10,354 bases of DNA from JACJXF01 sp964349045 (GTDB lineage: Bacteria > Bacteroidota > Bacteroidia > Bacteroidales > GCA-2748055), in the NCBI GenBank assembly GCA_964349045.1, contig CAYGFI010000169.1, positions 1 through 10,354 of the forward strand, written 5' to 3'. Below the pieces are notes generated by a model. That model did not search any database and was not told where the DNA came from. It saw nothing but the letters and a program-made list of their open reading frames with translations. A program made the position numbers and the translations under genes. Positions within the stretch are counted from its first letter, which is position 1, and each line of letters begins with the position of its first letter. Below are positions 1 to 7,030 of this stretch, piece by piece.

Positions 1-1
1 A

Positions 2-415
2 ACATATATTGTTTTATTTTCATCACTTATTTTCCTTTCAGTTTGTTGTCAAAAAGATGAATCAAATAATCTTTTCTTTGATAAATATAAAGAAATATAT
101 GGTAGTTGGAAGCCTGTTTCTATTAAAGGTGGGAAATCTGGCTATGAGATTTCACCGGATTTTCAAATATTAAAAATAGAAAAAGACAACATCTTTAAGG
201 TAATTTCTGTTGAAACTATATGTACAGGAGAGGTAAAAGTATATAAACAGACAAATGATACTTTAATCATTAATTTAATTGCTAAGACAGGAAATCATAT
301 TTTAACTTTATCATGTAAAAAACTTACCACAGTTTCTAGCGATACTCTGATCTTTGATGAATCAATTGATTGCACGGATTCATATAAGTTTATATTTAAA
401 AAAGACAAATATTGA
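2..415 (+). CDS. Small lipoprotein, 5' end missing (lipocalin-like fold possible)
   Basis: An open frame enters from the window edge and ends at TGA 413-415, leaving about 137 residues. The visible N-terminus is a hydrophobic stretch (IVLFSSLIFLSVCC), which is the end of a lipoprotein signal peptide, so only a few residues including the start codon are missing. The residues after the cysteine pair are Q-K-D-E-S, which fits the lipoprotein export signal (K followed by two acidic residues) known in Bacteroidota, so surface exposure is likely. The mature part begins with a G-S-W-K-P segment followed by alternating beta-type sequence and three further cysteines. A short 'G-x-W' opening followed by beta strands is common in small lipocalin-like lipoproteins of this phylum, but that assignment is only a guess. 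Base composition is AT-rich, like the debris that follows and unlike the genes from 1033 on. No function is proposed. Confidence 0.8.
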   Translation, partial: TYIVLFSSLIFLSVCCQKDESNNLFFDKYKEIYGSWKPVSIKGGKSGYEISPDFQILKIEKDNIFKVISVETICTGEVKVYKQTNDTLIINLIAKTGNHILTLSCKKLTTVSSDTLIFDESIDCTDSYKFIFKKDKY

Positions 416-470
416 ATCAATGTTATTTAGCATTGGAGTGATTAAGGTTAGAATTTATTAATTGAAGTTA

Positions 471-647
471 CTAATAAGGTGGATCAAAATGCCCCACCAA
501 CACCTTCACCTGTTTCGGCGTGAAATATTTTGACCTCTTTTTCCAGTCAGTTTCGGCGAGTTTTTTAATGAGTTTTGGGCAAGTATGAATCCACTGGCTG
601 AACATCCTGGAAGCAGATGCTTTTGCGATATACGGGAAATACAACAC
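471..647 (-). pseudogene. DUF4248-like protein, N-terminally truncated remnant
   Basis: On the minus strand an open frame reads from about 647 down to TAG at 471-473, giving 58 residues. Its order of motifs is LYFPYIAKASASRMFSQWI, then P-K-L-I-K-K-L, then K-Y-F-T-P-K-Q-V, ending in H-F-D-P-P-Y. As I recall the family, DUF4248 proteins of Bacteroidota run 'LA-x-LYFP ... SA-x-x-L/F-x-x-WI ... P-L-x-x-L ... TP-x-Q-V ... LGEP', in the same order and spacing. The usual N-terminus before LYFP is missing: upstream of about 645 the DNA becomes a transposase OrfA scrap read on the other strand. There is no ATG, and only a GTG (647) or TTG (644) could start it. I infer a gene broken by an insertion sequence and then eroded. 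The family's function is not known to me. The assignment is from memory of the motif pattern. Confidence 0.55.
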
Positions 648-708
648 GATTGAAGAAATTGCCCGTAAGCATGAACTTCATCCTAACCAGATCAATCTTT
701 GGGAAAGA
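643..708 (+). pseudogene. Sliver of IS3-type transposase OrfA (helix-turn-helix segment)
   Basis: In frame 1 the 22 codons from 643 to 708 encode a segment containing TIEEIARKHELHPNQ followed by I-N-L-W. This is the DNA-recognition helix-turn-helix of IS3-family OrfA proteins, whose familiar form is 'T-[IL]-x-E-[IL]-A-x-[KE]-[YF]-x-V-H-P-N-Q-[IV]-x-x-W-K'. Nothing recognisable as OrfA lies on either side: upstream the same frame meets a stop at 586-588, and downstream it runs into a stop at 742-744 without OrfA sequence. No OrfB, DDE domain or terminal inverted repeats are visible nearby. It is therefore a relic, far too short to be functional, wedged between two unrelated gene fragments. Confidence 0.75.
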
Positions 709-874
709 GTATATAAGCAACCTGCAAAAAATCTATGAAATGATTAAAGTTTGGAATAAGGATAATTCCAGTTTAAAAGCAGAATTACCAAGGCAATATA
801 AAATCTACTTTATCACAGATCACTTTCCATTTTCTGAGTTTGAAGAATTCTATTCTTTAAAACCAGATCTGTGA
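709..874 (+). pseudogene. C-terminal fragment of an unknown protein
   Basis: The frame ending at TGA 872-874 reads as ordinary protein from about 709 onward (Y-I-S-N-L-Q-K-I-Y-E-M-I-K-V-W-N-K, later Y-F-I-T-D-H-F-P-F-S-E-F-E-E-F-Y), about 54 residues. An open frame does extend back to an ATG at 617, but that upstream part is the out-of-frame reading of the OrfA sliver and of the DUF4248-like remnant, so the ATG is not its original start. It is most likely the 3' end of a gene whose 5' part was lost when the insertion sequence entered or left. I do not recognise the family. Expression of an 85-residue chimaeric peptide from 617 cannot be excluded but is not supported by anything seen. Confidence 0.45.
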
Positions 875-1032
875 CTATTTTTATTAAATATGACTTATGG
901 AACGTAATTGCAAATTGGGATTAAGTTGTTTAACAATTTTCAAAAAAACTTAAACAAAATCTGAACAAAACTTTTTGTCCTTTGTTGATTTGAAAGATTA
1001 AAAATTTACCCTGGTTACAAATTATAAAAAGT

Positions 1033-3444
1033 ATGAATCACCTGTTAAAAATATTTTCCTCATTACTGATGTTGTTATACCTGCCTGTTGTGGTTTTTTC
1101 TCAGGACAAAGGGGTTCTTGAAGGTCGGATTTACAACGCGAAGAACAACCAGCCCCTCGAATTTGCAACCATTGCAATTTATGGAACCAATATTGGCTCA
1201 ATAAGCGATTTGAGCGGGAAATTCCTGTTTACCGGTTTAAAACCTGGTTATGTTGAATTGCGCGCTACTTCAATAGGATATGAATCGTATGTGTCTGAAC
1301 CCATCCTGGTTACAAATGCAAACAAGGTATTTATCGATATTCCCATGAAGGAGACCAAAATAGCCCTCGAAGAGATTACTGTTAAAGCCTCACCTTTTCG
1401 CAGAAGCGAGGAAAGCCCGGTTTCCCTCAGAAGAATTGACCTGGTGGAGATAGAGAAAAACCCGGGAGGAAACCGTGATATATCAAAGGTTTTGCAATCC
1501 TACCCGGGAGTCGCTTCTACCCCTGCTTTCCGCAATGATATTATTGTGCGCGGGGGAGGAACCTCTGAGAACCGCTTTTACCTCGATGGGGTTGAAATAC
1601 CGAATATTAACCACTTTGCAACACAGGGTGCATCGGGCGGACCTGTAGGAATTATAAATGTCGATTTTATACGTGAAGTAAATTTTTATTCTGGAGCTTT
1701 CCCGGCCGATAAGGGAAATGCCCTGAGTTCGGTTCTGGAACTCAGGCAGGTGGATGGTAATAAAGACAAACTTAGGTTCAAAGGATCCTTCGGAGCATCT
1801 GACCTTGCCCTTACCCTCGATGGTCCGCTGGGAGAAAATACAAGCTACATCTTATCCGCCCGCCGTTCGTACCTTCAATTTTTGTTTGCTGCAATTGGTC
1901 TCCCCTTTCTCCCAACCTACAATGATTTCCAGTTTAAGACAAAAACCAGAATTAATGAGAAAAACGAAATTACCGTTTTGGGCCTGGGGGCAATCGACCA
2001 GTTCGCGTTAAACCTCAAAGCCAATGAAACTGAGGAACAAAGGTATATTCTCGGGTACCTTCCATCCAACGAACAGTGGAGCTATACGGTTGGAGTTGTT
2101 TTCAAGCATTTCCTTGAAAATGGGTATGATACCTGGACGATTAGCCGGAATCATCTGAATAATACCTCATTTAAATACAAAAATAACGATGAAAGCGATA
2201 TTCTGAATTTTAATTATGTATCCAATGAAATCGAGAATAAGCTTCGTTATGAACACAACTCCAGGCTGAATTCCGGGCTTCAGGTAAGCTATGGCGCCAG
2301 CGCTGAATATGCCACTTATGACAACTCGACATTTAATAATACATTCATAAACGGGAATCCCTTTATCATAGACTACTCGAGTGATCTGAGTTTAATTAAG
2401 TATGGGATTTTTGCCCAGGCGAGCCGGAATGTTCTTAAAGAGCGACTTACACTTTCCCTTGGAGTCAGAGGAGACGCAAACGATTACTCAGTTGAGATGT
2501 CGAATCCCCTCGACCAGCTTTCTCCTCGTTTTTCTGCTTCATACCTGATGACGCAAAGCTTTTTCCTGAATTTTAATGTAGGAAGGTATTTCCAGCTTCC
2601 TCCCTATACCATGCTGGGTTTTCGCAATTCAGCAGGAGAACTGGTAAACCGGCAGAATGGAGTTAAATACATTAACTCCGACCATGTTGTTGGCGGAATT
2701 GAATGGCTACCCTCAGAACAATCCAGATTAACTCTTGAAGGATTTTATAAATATTACCGGAATTATCCGTTTAGTATCAACGATTCGATTTCTCTTGCCA
2801 GCAAAGGAGCAGATTTTGGCACTTTTGGCGACGAAGCTGTCAAATCAATTTCCACCGGACGTGCTTATGGATTGGAAGTCCTGTACCGTAATAAAGATTT
2901 ATTCGGTGGAAACCTTGTTGTATCCTATACCCTGGTCAGAAGTGAATCACAGGCATTTAAATCAGAAATACTCGCTTTAGGGGAATGGGTTCCCACCGCC
3001 TGGGATAACCGTCATATCCTTAACATAACTGCCCTTAAGGAATTCAAAAAGAACTGGAGGGTGGGTATGAAATGGAGATTTGTGGGGGGAGCGCCATATA
3101 CGCCTTTCGATCGGGAGCAAAGTAGTTATAAGTTAGCCTGGGATGTATTCGCACGCGGCATAACCGATTACAGCCGTTTTAACCAGGAGAGACTGAATGG
3201 TTTTCATCAGCTCGATGTGAGAGTGGATAAAGAATGGTTTTTGAGCAATCTATCTCTTAACCTTTATATGGATATTCAGAATCTTTATAACTTTAAAGCT
3301 GATCAGCAAAAAATCCTGCTTCTTGATGGAACAGAAGTAATAAATCCGGAAGCACCTCTTAATGAGCAAAAATATAAACTTAAAGAATTAAGTACCATTG
3401 GTGGTACGGTTCTGCCAACATTGGGAATTATTATTCAATTTTAA
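1033..3444 (+). CDS. TonB-dependent outer-membrane receptor with carboxypeptidase-regulatory-like N-terminal domain
   Basis: This 803-residue protein is an outer-membrane gated channel for energised uptake of a ligand. Residues 1-24 form a signal peptide (K6, a hydrophobic core, end V-F-S-Q). Residues about 27-112 are a CarboxypepD_reg-like beta-sandwich (G-R-I-Y-N-A ... P-L-E-F-A-T-I ... S-D-L-S-G-K-F ... L-R-A-T-S-I-G-Y). The plug domain starts at E113 (E-E-I-T-V-K-A) and includes S-x-V-L-Q-S-Y-P-G-V, I-V-R-G-G-G (V172-G176) and Y-L-D-G-V-E-I-P. The rest is a 22-strand-type barrel ending in I-I-I-Q-F, with the terminal phenylalanine typical of outer-membrane proteins. At about 800 residues it is smaller than SusC proteins (about 1000), and no SusD gene follows, so a classical glycan importer is unlikely. 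The substrate is unknown; metal-chelate or peptide ligands are possible. A weak promoter-like pair (TTTG 981-984, TACCCTGG 1007-1014) lies upstream. The next gene follows after 12 bases, implying co-transcription. Confidence 0.93.
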   Translation: MNHLLKIFSSLLMLLYLPVVVFSQDKGVLEGRIYNAKNNQPLEFATIAIYGTNIGSISDLSGKFLFTGLKPGYVELRATSIGYESYVSEPILVTNANKVFIDIPMKETKIALEEITVKASPFRRSEESPVSLRRIDLVEIEKNPGGNRDISKVLQSYPGVASTPAFRNDIIVRGGGTSENRFYLDGVEIPNINHFATQGASGGPVGIINVDFIREVNFYSGAFPADKGNALSSVLELRQVDGNKDKLRFKGSFGASDLALTLDGPLGENTSYILSARRSYLQFLFAAIGLPFLPTYNDFQFKTKTRINEKNEITVLGLGAIDQFALNLKANETEEQRYILGYLPSNEQWSYTVGVVFKHFLENGYDTWTISRNHLNNTSFKYKNNDESDILNFNYVSNEIENKLRYEHNSRLNSGLQVSYGASAEYATYDNSTFNNTFINGNPFIIDYSSDLSLIKYGIFAQASRNVLKERLTLSLGVRGDANDYSVEMSNPLDQLSPRFSASYLMTQSFFLNFNVGRYFQLPPYTMLGFRNSAGELVNRQNGVKYINSDHVVGGIEWLPSEQSRLTLEGFYKYYRNYPFSINDSISLASKGADFGTFGDEAVKSISTGRAYGLEVLYRNKDLFGGNLVVSYTLVRSESQAFKSEILALGEWVPTAWDNRHILNITALKEFKKNWRVGMKWRFVGGAPYTPFDREQSSYKLAWDVFARGITDYSRFNQERLNGFHQLDVRVDKEWFLSNLSLNLYMDIQNLYNFKADQQKILLLDGTEVINPEAPLNEQKYKLKELSTIGGTVLPTLGIIIQF

Positions 3445-3456
3445 TTTTTTAATGAT

Positions 3457-4188
3457 ATGAAACTGACAACAATCTTTATCTCTTTAGTTATATTTTTTAT
3501 TACTTCCTGTAAAACCTCCGAAGTTCAGACTCCTCCGGGTATTTACTCTTATAACAACGGGATTGAAGGCACTCCTGTCAGCCTGGAATTTTCAAAAGGC
3601 AATTCCTATAATTACCCGCTTATGGTATTCTGGGTGGAAGATGAGTCTGGGAAATTTATTCAGACACTTTACGTTGCCGGATCCATTGGTAAAGGTAACT
3701 TTGCCCATGGTGATGCCAGTACCGGAAAATGGCTGCCCGGGCCAATTTTACGTCCTGCGTCATTACCTTACTGGGCTCATCGTCGTGGCATTATGAATTC
3801 AGCAGGAAGTTATGTTCCTGAAGCGGCGAATCCTATTACCGATGCCTACACAGGACCTACACCGGCAGGAAATTTTATTCTTAATACACGTATCGAAAAT
3901 CCCTCCCTCAGAAAATTTACTTTTTATATGGAAATAAACCAGACCTGGGACTGGAACGAATTCTGGACCAATAATAAGTTTCCTGATGACACGGAGTATA
4001 AAACATCGTGTCAGCCAGCCCTGGTTTACAAGGCAGATATTAACCTTGACAGTGAGGTTAAAACCTATGATCTTAAAGTAATTGGCCACAGTCATTATTC
4101 AGGAAAATCCGGGGAGCTATTTACCGATTTAAGTACAATAACCACAGCGCTCAATATTGTTAAGGATATCCGGGTTAATGTAAGGTAA
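3457..4188 (+). CDS. Lipoprotein resembling DUF2271 periplasmic proteins
   Basis: The protein has 243 residues. The signal peptide MKLTTIFISLVIFFITSC has its lipid-modified cysteine at C18. The mature part contains Y53-P-L-M-V-F-W59-V-E-D-E-S-G-K-F-x-x-T-L, later D-A-Y-T-G-P-T-P-A-G-N-F, then a strand with Y-M-E-I-N-Q-T-W-D-W-N-E, Q-P-A-L-V-Y-K-A-D-I, and a C-terminal beta strand. DUF2271 proteins as I recall them share 'Y-x-V-x-V-W-I-E-D-x-x-G-x-x-V-x-T-L', then 'D-x-x-x-x-A-T-x-P-G' and an E-containing beta strand; the resemblance is one of pattern, not of verified homology. It sits 12 bases behind the TonB-dependent receptor and probably acts with it, for example as an accessory lipoprotein in ligand capture. 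DUF2271 genes are often found near PepSY or ApbE-type flavin genes, but none is visible here. Molecular function is unknown. Confidence 0.75.
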   Translation: MKLTTIFISLVIFFITSCKTSEVQTPPGIYSYNNGIEGTPVSLEFSKGNSYNYPLMVFWVEDESGKFIQTLYVAGSIGKGNFAHGDASTGKWLPGPILRPASLPYWAHRRGIMNSAGSYVPEAANPITDAYTGPTPAGNFILNTRIENPSLRKFTFYMEINQTWDWNEFWTNNKFPDDTEYKTSCQPALVYKADINLDSEVKTYDLKVIGHSHYSGKSGELFTDLSTITTALNIVKDIRVNVR

Positions 4189-4280
4189 TTGTAATGCACT
4201 AAGCCATTCCGGGATATTAATTTTAAGTGATATATCAAATTTTAACGTCCGTTAAGACGCTATAGATTAGTCTGTTATTT

Positions 4281-4366
4281 AGTTACGAAGTTACGAGGTA
4301 ACGAAGTTAACCCATCACCCCGTCACCTCGTTACTTCGTTACCCCGTTACCTCGTTACGCCGTCAC
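4281..4366. repeat. Opposed arrays of an 8-base GTTAC-type unit forming a large imperfect hairpin
   Basis: The left part reads in 8-base steps AGTTACGA, AGTTACGA, GGTAACGA, AGTTAACC. The right part continues CCATCACC, CCGTCACC, TCGTTACT, TCGTTACC, CCGTTACC, TCGTTACG, CCGTCAC. The unit TCGTTACC of the right arm is the exact reverse complement of GGTAACGA in the left arm. As a whole, 4282-4311 can pair with 4329-4358 (about 23 of 30 positions) around a 17-base loop. The array is intergenic, lies between two genes on the same strand, and ends just before a candidate promoter. Similar GTTACC/TTCGTTAC-rich interspersed repeats occur in Bacteroidota genomes to my knowledge. Its role (REP-like element, transcription barrier, or simple slippage product) is open. 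Confidence 0.8.
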
Positions 4367-4396
4367 TTTCTCCCTCAAAAAAAATCCTTATCTTGC
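4367..4396 (+). promoter_or_regulatory. Candidate Bacteroidota-type promoter for the 167-residue gene
   Basis: TTTC at 4367-4370 is separated by 18 bases from TATCTTGC at 4389-4396. The Bacteroidota consensus is TTTG, about 19 bases, then TAnnTTTG; here the -33 box has one mismatch and the -7 box looks like TATCTTTGC with one T missing. Transcription would start near 4403, about 23 bases before the ATG at 4426. It directly abuts the repeat array, whose hairpin could influence it. Confidence 0.35.
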
Positions 4397-4425
4397 TAAA
4401 CAAAGACTCTTTAGATTAAACTGTT

Positions 4426-4929
4426 ATGGACCGCTTCCAGGTACTCTTTGAGATTTATCGGAAAAACATTGAGGAATTTAATGCCTATCAGCAGGAAAGT
4501 CTGAGGTTTCTTATGGGTTTTCTTGAATCATACCTCGAATATTTCACCCTGCCTCCAAAAAACGCCATATTATTTTCATGGGAGGGGAACGCCTCACCAA
4601 CTAATGAACCACTTAAAGCAATGAAGCTTTTTCCTGATTCTTACTGGCATGTTCGAATTGGCATGCTTCTTAAAATTCCAAAGGTTGACATTCCGGAACA
4701 AAATCTTGTATTTGAAATGCTTTTTAAGAAGTATAAAGGAAATTATATCATGAAGATCGTTAACAACCGGAGCATTGACATCCCATATGAAAACGGACAA
4801 TGGCATTATTATGAATTTAATAAAGCCTTGTATGAATTCTTTGTGGATTTTTACCAGGATGATCTCGGGAAATTTCTTGATCAGCCGGAATCCAACAGAC
4901 TCGGCTTCAATTACCCGACCTATATATAA
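4426..4929 (+). CDS. Hypothetical soluble protein of 167 residues
   Basis: I do not recognise this family. No signal peptide or membrane segment is seen, so it is probably cytoplasmic. The N-terminal 40 residues look like an amphipathic helix (R-K-N-I-E-E-F-N-A-Y-Q-Q-E-S-L-R-F-L-M-G-F-L-E-S-Y-L-E-Y-F). The middle and C-terminal part is rich in aromatic residues and short beta-type stretches (S-Y-W-H-V-R-I-G-M-L-L-K-I, G-Q-W-H-Y-Y-E-F-N-K-A-L-Y-E-F-F-V-D-F). It ends N-Y-P-T-Y-I. The ATG at 4426 is the first in frame and fits the promoter-like element upstream. Immediately after the TAA stop the same frame continues through S-S-M-A-K-E-I-E-E-F-L-K-K-D to a second stop at 4972-4974, which looks like a lost C-terminal tail. 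The gene stands alone between the repeat array and the hydrolase gene. Confidence 0.75.
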   Translation: MDRFQVLFEIYRKNIEEFNAYQQESLRFLMGFLESYLEYFTLPPKNAILFSWEGNASPTNEPLKAMKLFPDSYWHVRIGMLLKIPKVDIPEQNLVFEMLFKKYKGNYIMKIVNNRSIDIPYENGQWHYYEFNKALYEFFVDFYQDDLGKFLDQPESNRLGFNYPTYI

Positions 4930-4975
4930 TCCTCCATGGCGAAAGAAATTGAAGAATTCCTTAAAAAAGATTAAA

Positions 4976-5005
4976 TTTAAGCCGGTTTTGAAAAAAATAC
5001 TTTTT
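4976..5005 (+). promoter_or_regulatory. Weak promoter-like element before the glycoside hydrolase
   Basis: TTTA (4976-4979), an 18-base gap, then TACTTTTT (4998-5005) resembles the TTTG / TAnnTTTG pair with one mismatch in each box. It would give a leader of roughly 90 bases before the ATG at 5101. The surrounding sequence is very AT-rich, so a chance match is quite possible. It is listed because the hydrolase-sulfatase pair needs a promoter somewhere in 4930-5100 unless it is read through from the upstream gene. Confidence 0.22.
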
Positions 5006-5100
5006 AGGGAAAAAACAATAATATTCTTACTAAGGAATTATTAAAGAAATTGCCAATATCTCTTGCAGATTCTTCCGATCCGACATTAATAAAGGCTGCC

Positions 5101-6984
5101 ATGATTAAAAAAATACTCTGTGTTTTGGTTGTTCCCCTGATTTTTACTTCCTGTCTTCATGAGAAGGTCATTGACAGCAGTAAAATAGACAATAATGAAA
5201 AGCTTCAGGAATATATTCTCCAGGGATGGAACACCTGGGATAATCCAAATCTCCTGAAATTTGTTTACATGCCTGAAGGTTTTTCAATTCGTCTGAATTT
5301 CAGAACAACATACAGGTCGCCATATCCTTATTTTCTTAACCAGACAAACATTTACTCCAAAGAATCTACTCAGGGTATAATTACTCCTGTTGCACATTCC
5401 TATGATGGCAGGTATATCGATCTGATCCTTACATGGCAGGGCATGAAAGCAAGAATACAGGTTGCCCGCGAAAGAAGGGATATCATGATCCTTTATACTC
5501 CTATAGAAATTCCCGAAAATCCCCATCTTATGATTCTTGAAACGGGCATTCTGTATAATAAGCCGGGCCGGATTGAGAAAAATAAAAGTATTATTCAGGC
5601 AGATGCAAGTCAGAAAACATTTTCAGTACAATCATCAGCAGATGAGCTTAATATTCCGCTTGCGTTCACCACACCTTACTTGTGTGTAAGCTCAGCACAG
5701 GAGACAGCTTTTTTCACCGGTTATGGAAGGAGCCTGGAAAAAATTAAAAAATATGTGGAGACGAGAAGGAAAATCTATGAAGAACAGCAGGTAAAATATG
5801 GGGATTTAGCCCAGGCACATGATGCCATGCGAAACCTTTTAGGCTGGAACATTATTTATGATGCTTTTAATAACAGGGCAATCACCCCGGTATCGCGTGT
5901 CTGGAGCGAGGCCTGGGGGGGATATGTTTTATTTGACTGGGATACATATTTCACAGCAGCCATGTTTGCTTTAGACGATAAATTTCATGCATATTCCAAT
6001 GCTATTGCTATAACCAAATCCATCACCCCGGAGGGTTTTATTCCAAACTTTACTGCAGCCCTGGGAAATGAATCATCGTACGACCGCTCGCAGCCTCCCG
6101 TGGGAAGCATAATTTGTAAGCTTATTTACGAAAAACATCAGGATAAATGGTTTCTTGGAGAAGTCTATAATAACCTGCTCACCTGGAATCGTTGGTGGGA
6201 AAAGGCACGTAGTAATAATGGGTTTCTTTCCTGGGGATCAGATCCGGTTGAAAAAGTGAAGGATGATTTTACCAGACAGGCGGCCATGTTCGAATCGGGA
6301 CTTGACAACTCACCTCTGTTTGATGAAGCGAAATTTAATGAAAAAACACATCTCCTCGACCTGGCATCGGTTGACCTGATGAGCTTTTACATTGCCGACT
6401 GCAAGGCTCTTGCCTACATTGCGGGAGAACTGGGCAAAGATACAGACAAATCGGAATTGCTTGAAAGGGCTGCGAAATTCAGCCTGAAACTTAACGAATT
6501 GTGGGATGAGAAATCAGGTATTTACCGGGACAAAGATCTTATTAAGAATGAATTTACCAACCATCTTTCCCCGGGTAATTTCTACCCGATGCTGGCAGGT
6601 GTTCCCACCCGTGAACAGGCTGAACGGATGATCAATGAGCATTTTATGAATCCGGCTGAATTTTTCGGGGAATTTATGATCCCCTCTATTGCCAGGAATG
6701 ACCCGGGGTTCCCTGATAATGAATATTGGCGCGGAAGGATCTGGGCGCCAATGAACTTCCTTGTTTACCTGGGTCTTCGTAATTATGACCTCCCTGAAGC
6801 CAGAAAAATATTAGCTGAAAAATCTCTGAATCTCCTTATGAAAGAATGGAAGGATAATCAGAGAGTTTATGAAAATTATAATTCAACTACCGGTGTGGGT
6901 GGAGACGTAAGAAGCAGCGATAATTTTTACTCCTGGGGTGGTTTGCTTGCCCTGATTCCCCTGATGGAGGCAGGATACTGGTAA
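5101..6984 (+). CDS. Lipoprotein glycoside hydrolase, GH63/MGH1-like (alpha/alpha)6 barrel
   Basis: The 627-residue product should hydrolyse alpha-glycosidic bonds by inversion. The frame is open from a TTG at 5050, but the ATG at 5101 gives a perfect lipoprotein signal, MIKKILCVLVVPLIFTSC with C18, so I start there. Residues about 30-235 are beta-rich and match the N-terminal sandwich seen in GH63-type enzymes. The barrel follows: W268-S-E-A-W-G-G-Y-x-L-F-D279-W-D-T-Y-F (compare 'W-D-S-Y-F' of trehalase-like enzymes), L-S-W-G-S-D, E-S-G-L-D402-N-S-P, L-L-D-L-A-S-V-D-L, then W543-R-G-R-I-W-A-P-M-N-F and V-Y-E591-N-Y-N-S-T-T-G. By family knowledge the acid is the Asp of G-L-D-N-S-P and the base the Glu of E-N-Y-x-x-x-T-G, so D402 and E591 are the likely pair and the enzyme looks intact. 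The substrate could be a mannosyl- or glucosyl-glycoside. The sulfatase gene 46 bases downstream suggests a sulfated glycan. GH37 or GH15-like labels are less likely. Confidence 0.85.
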   Translation: MIKKILCVLVVPLIFTSCLHEKVIDSSKIDNNEKLQEYILQGWNTWDNPNLLKFVYMPEGFSIRLNFRTTYRSPYPYFLNQTNIYSKESTQGIITPVAHSYDGRYIDLILTWQGMKARIQVARERRDIMILYTPIEIPENPHLMILETGILYNKPGRIEKNKSIIQADASQKTFSVQSSADELNIPLAFTTPYLCVSSAQETAFFTGYGRSLEKIKKYVETRRKIYEEQQVKYGDLAQAHDAMRNLLGWNIIYDAFNNRAITPVSRVWSEAWGGYVLFDWDTYFTAAMFALDDKFHAYSNAIAITKSITPEGFIPNFTAALGNESSYDRSQPPVGSIICKLIYEKHQDKWFLGEVYNNLLTWNRWWEKARSNNGFLSWGSDPVEKVKDDFTRQAAMFESGLDNSPLFDEAKFNEKTHLLDLASVDLMSFYIADCKALAYIAGELGKDTDKSELLERAAKFSLKLNELWDEKSGIYRDKDLIKNEFTNHLSPGNFYPMLAGVPTREQAERMINEHFMNPAEFFGEFMIPSIARNDPGFPDNEYWRGRIWAPMNFLVYLGLRNYDLPEARKILAEKSLNLLMKEWKDNQRVYENYNSTTGVGGDVRSSDNFYSWGGLLALIPLMEAGYW

Positions 6985-7030
6985 TTCAGGTTACAAAGGG
7001 TGTAAGAAAGGAATAAAAATAATATCAAAC

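Larger units (their letters stand above)
4189..4425. other. Intergenic region with small palindromes and a repeat array
   Basis: These 237 bases contain no convincing gene. From the left they hold a 10-base perfect palindrome (TGATATATCA, 4228-4237) flanked on both sides by AATTTTAA, and a short inverted repeat TTAACG-TC-CGTTAA (4242-4255). The 8-base-unit repeat array (4281-4366) and a promoter-like element before the next gene follow. No clear rho-independent terminator (stem plus T-run) follows the DUF2271-like gene; the large hairpin of the array might serve as a transcription barrier between the two units, which is an inference. Confidence 0.6.

Noticed and set aside
617..874. 85-residue frame from ATG 617 as one intact gene
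   Set aside because: Its first third is the out-of-frame reading of the OrfA sliver and the reverse of the DUF4248-like remnant; only the part from about 709 looks like a real protein end.
1033..3444. SusC-type glycan importer
   Set aside because: The protein is about 200 residues too short for SusC, and the following gene is not a SusD.
4228..4237. TGATATATCA palindrome as a regulatory operator
   Set aside because: A 10-base AT-rich palindrome is expected by chance in such DNA, and it lies almost 200 bases from the next start codon.
4281..4366. CRISPR array
   Set aside because: Units are 8 bases, contiguous and reversed in the middle; there are no spacers and no cas genes.
5050..5100. TTG at 5050 as start of the glycoside hydrolase
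   Set aside because: The added 17 residues would bury the lipoprotein signal peptide that begins exactly at ATG 5101.
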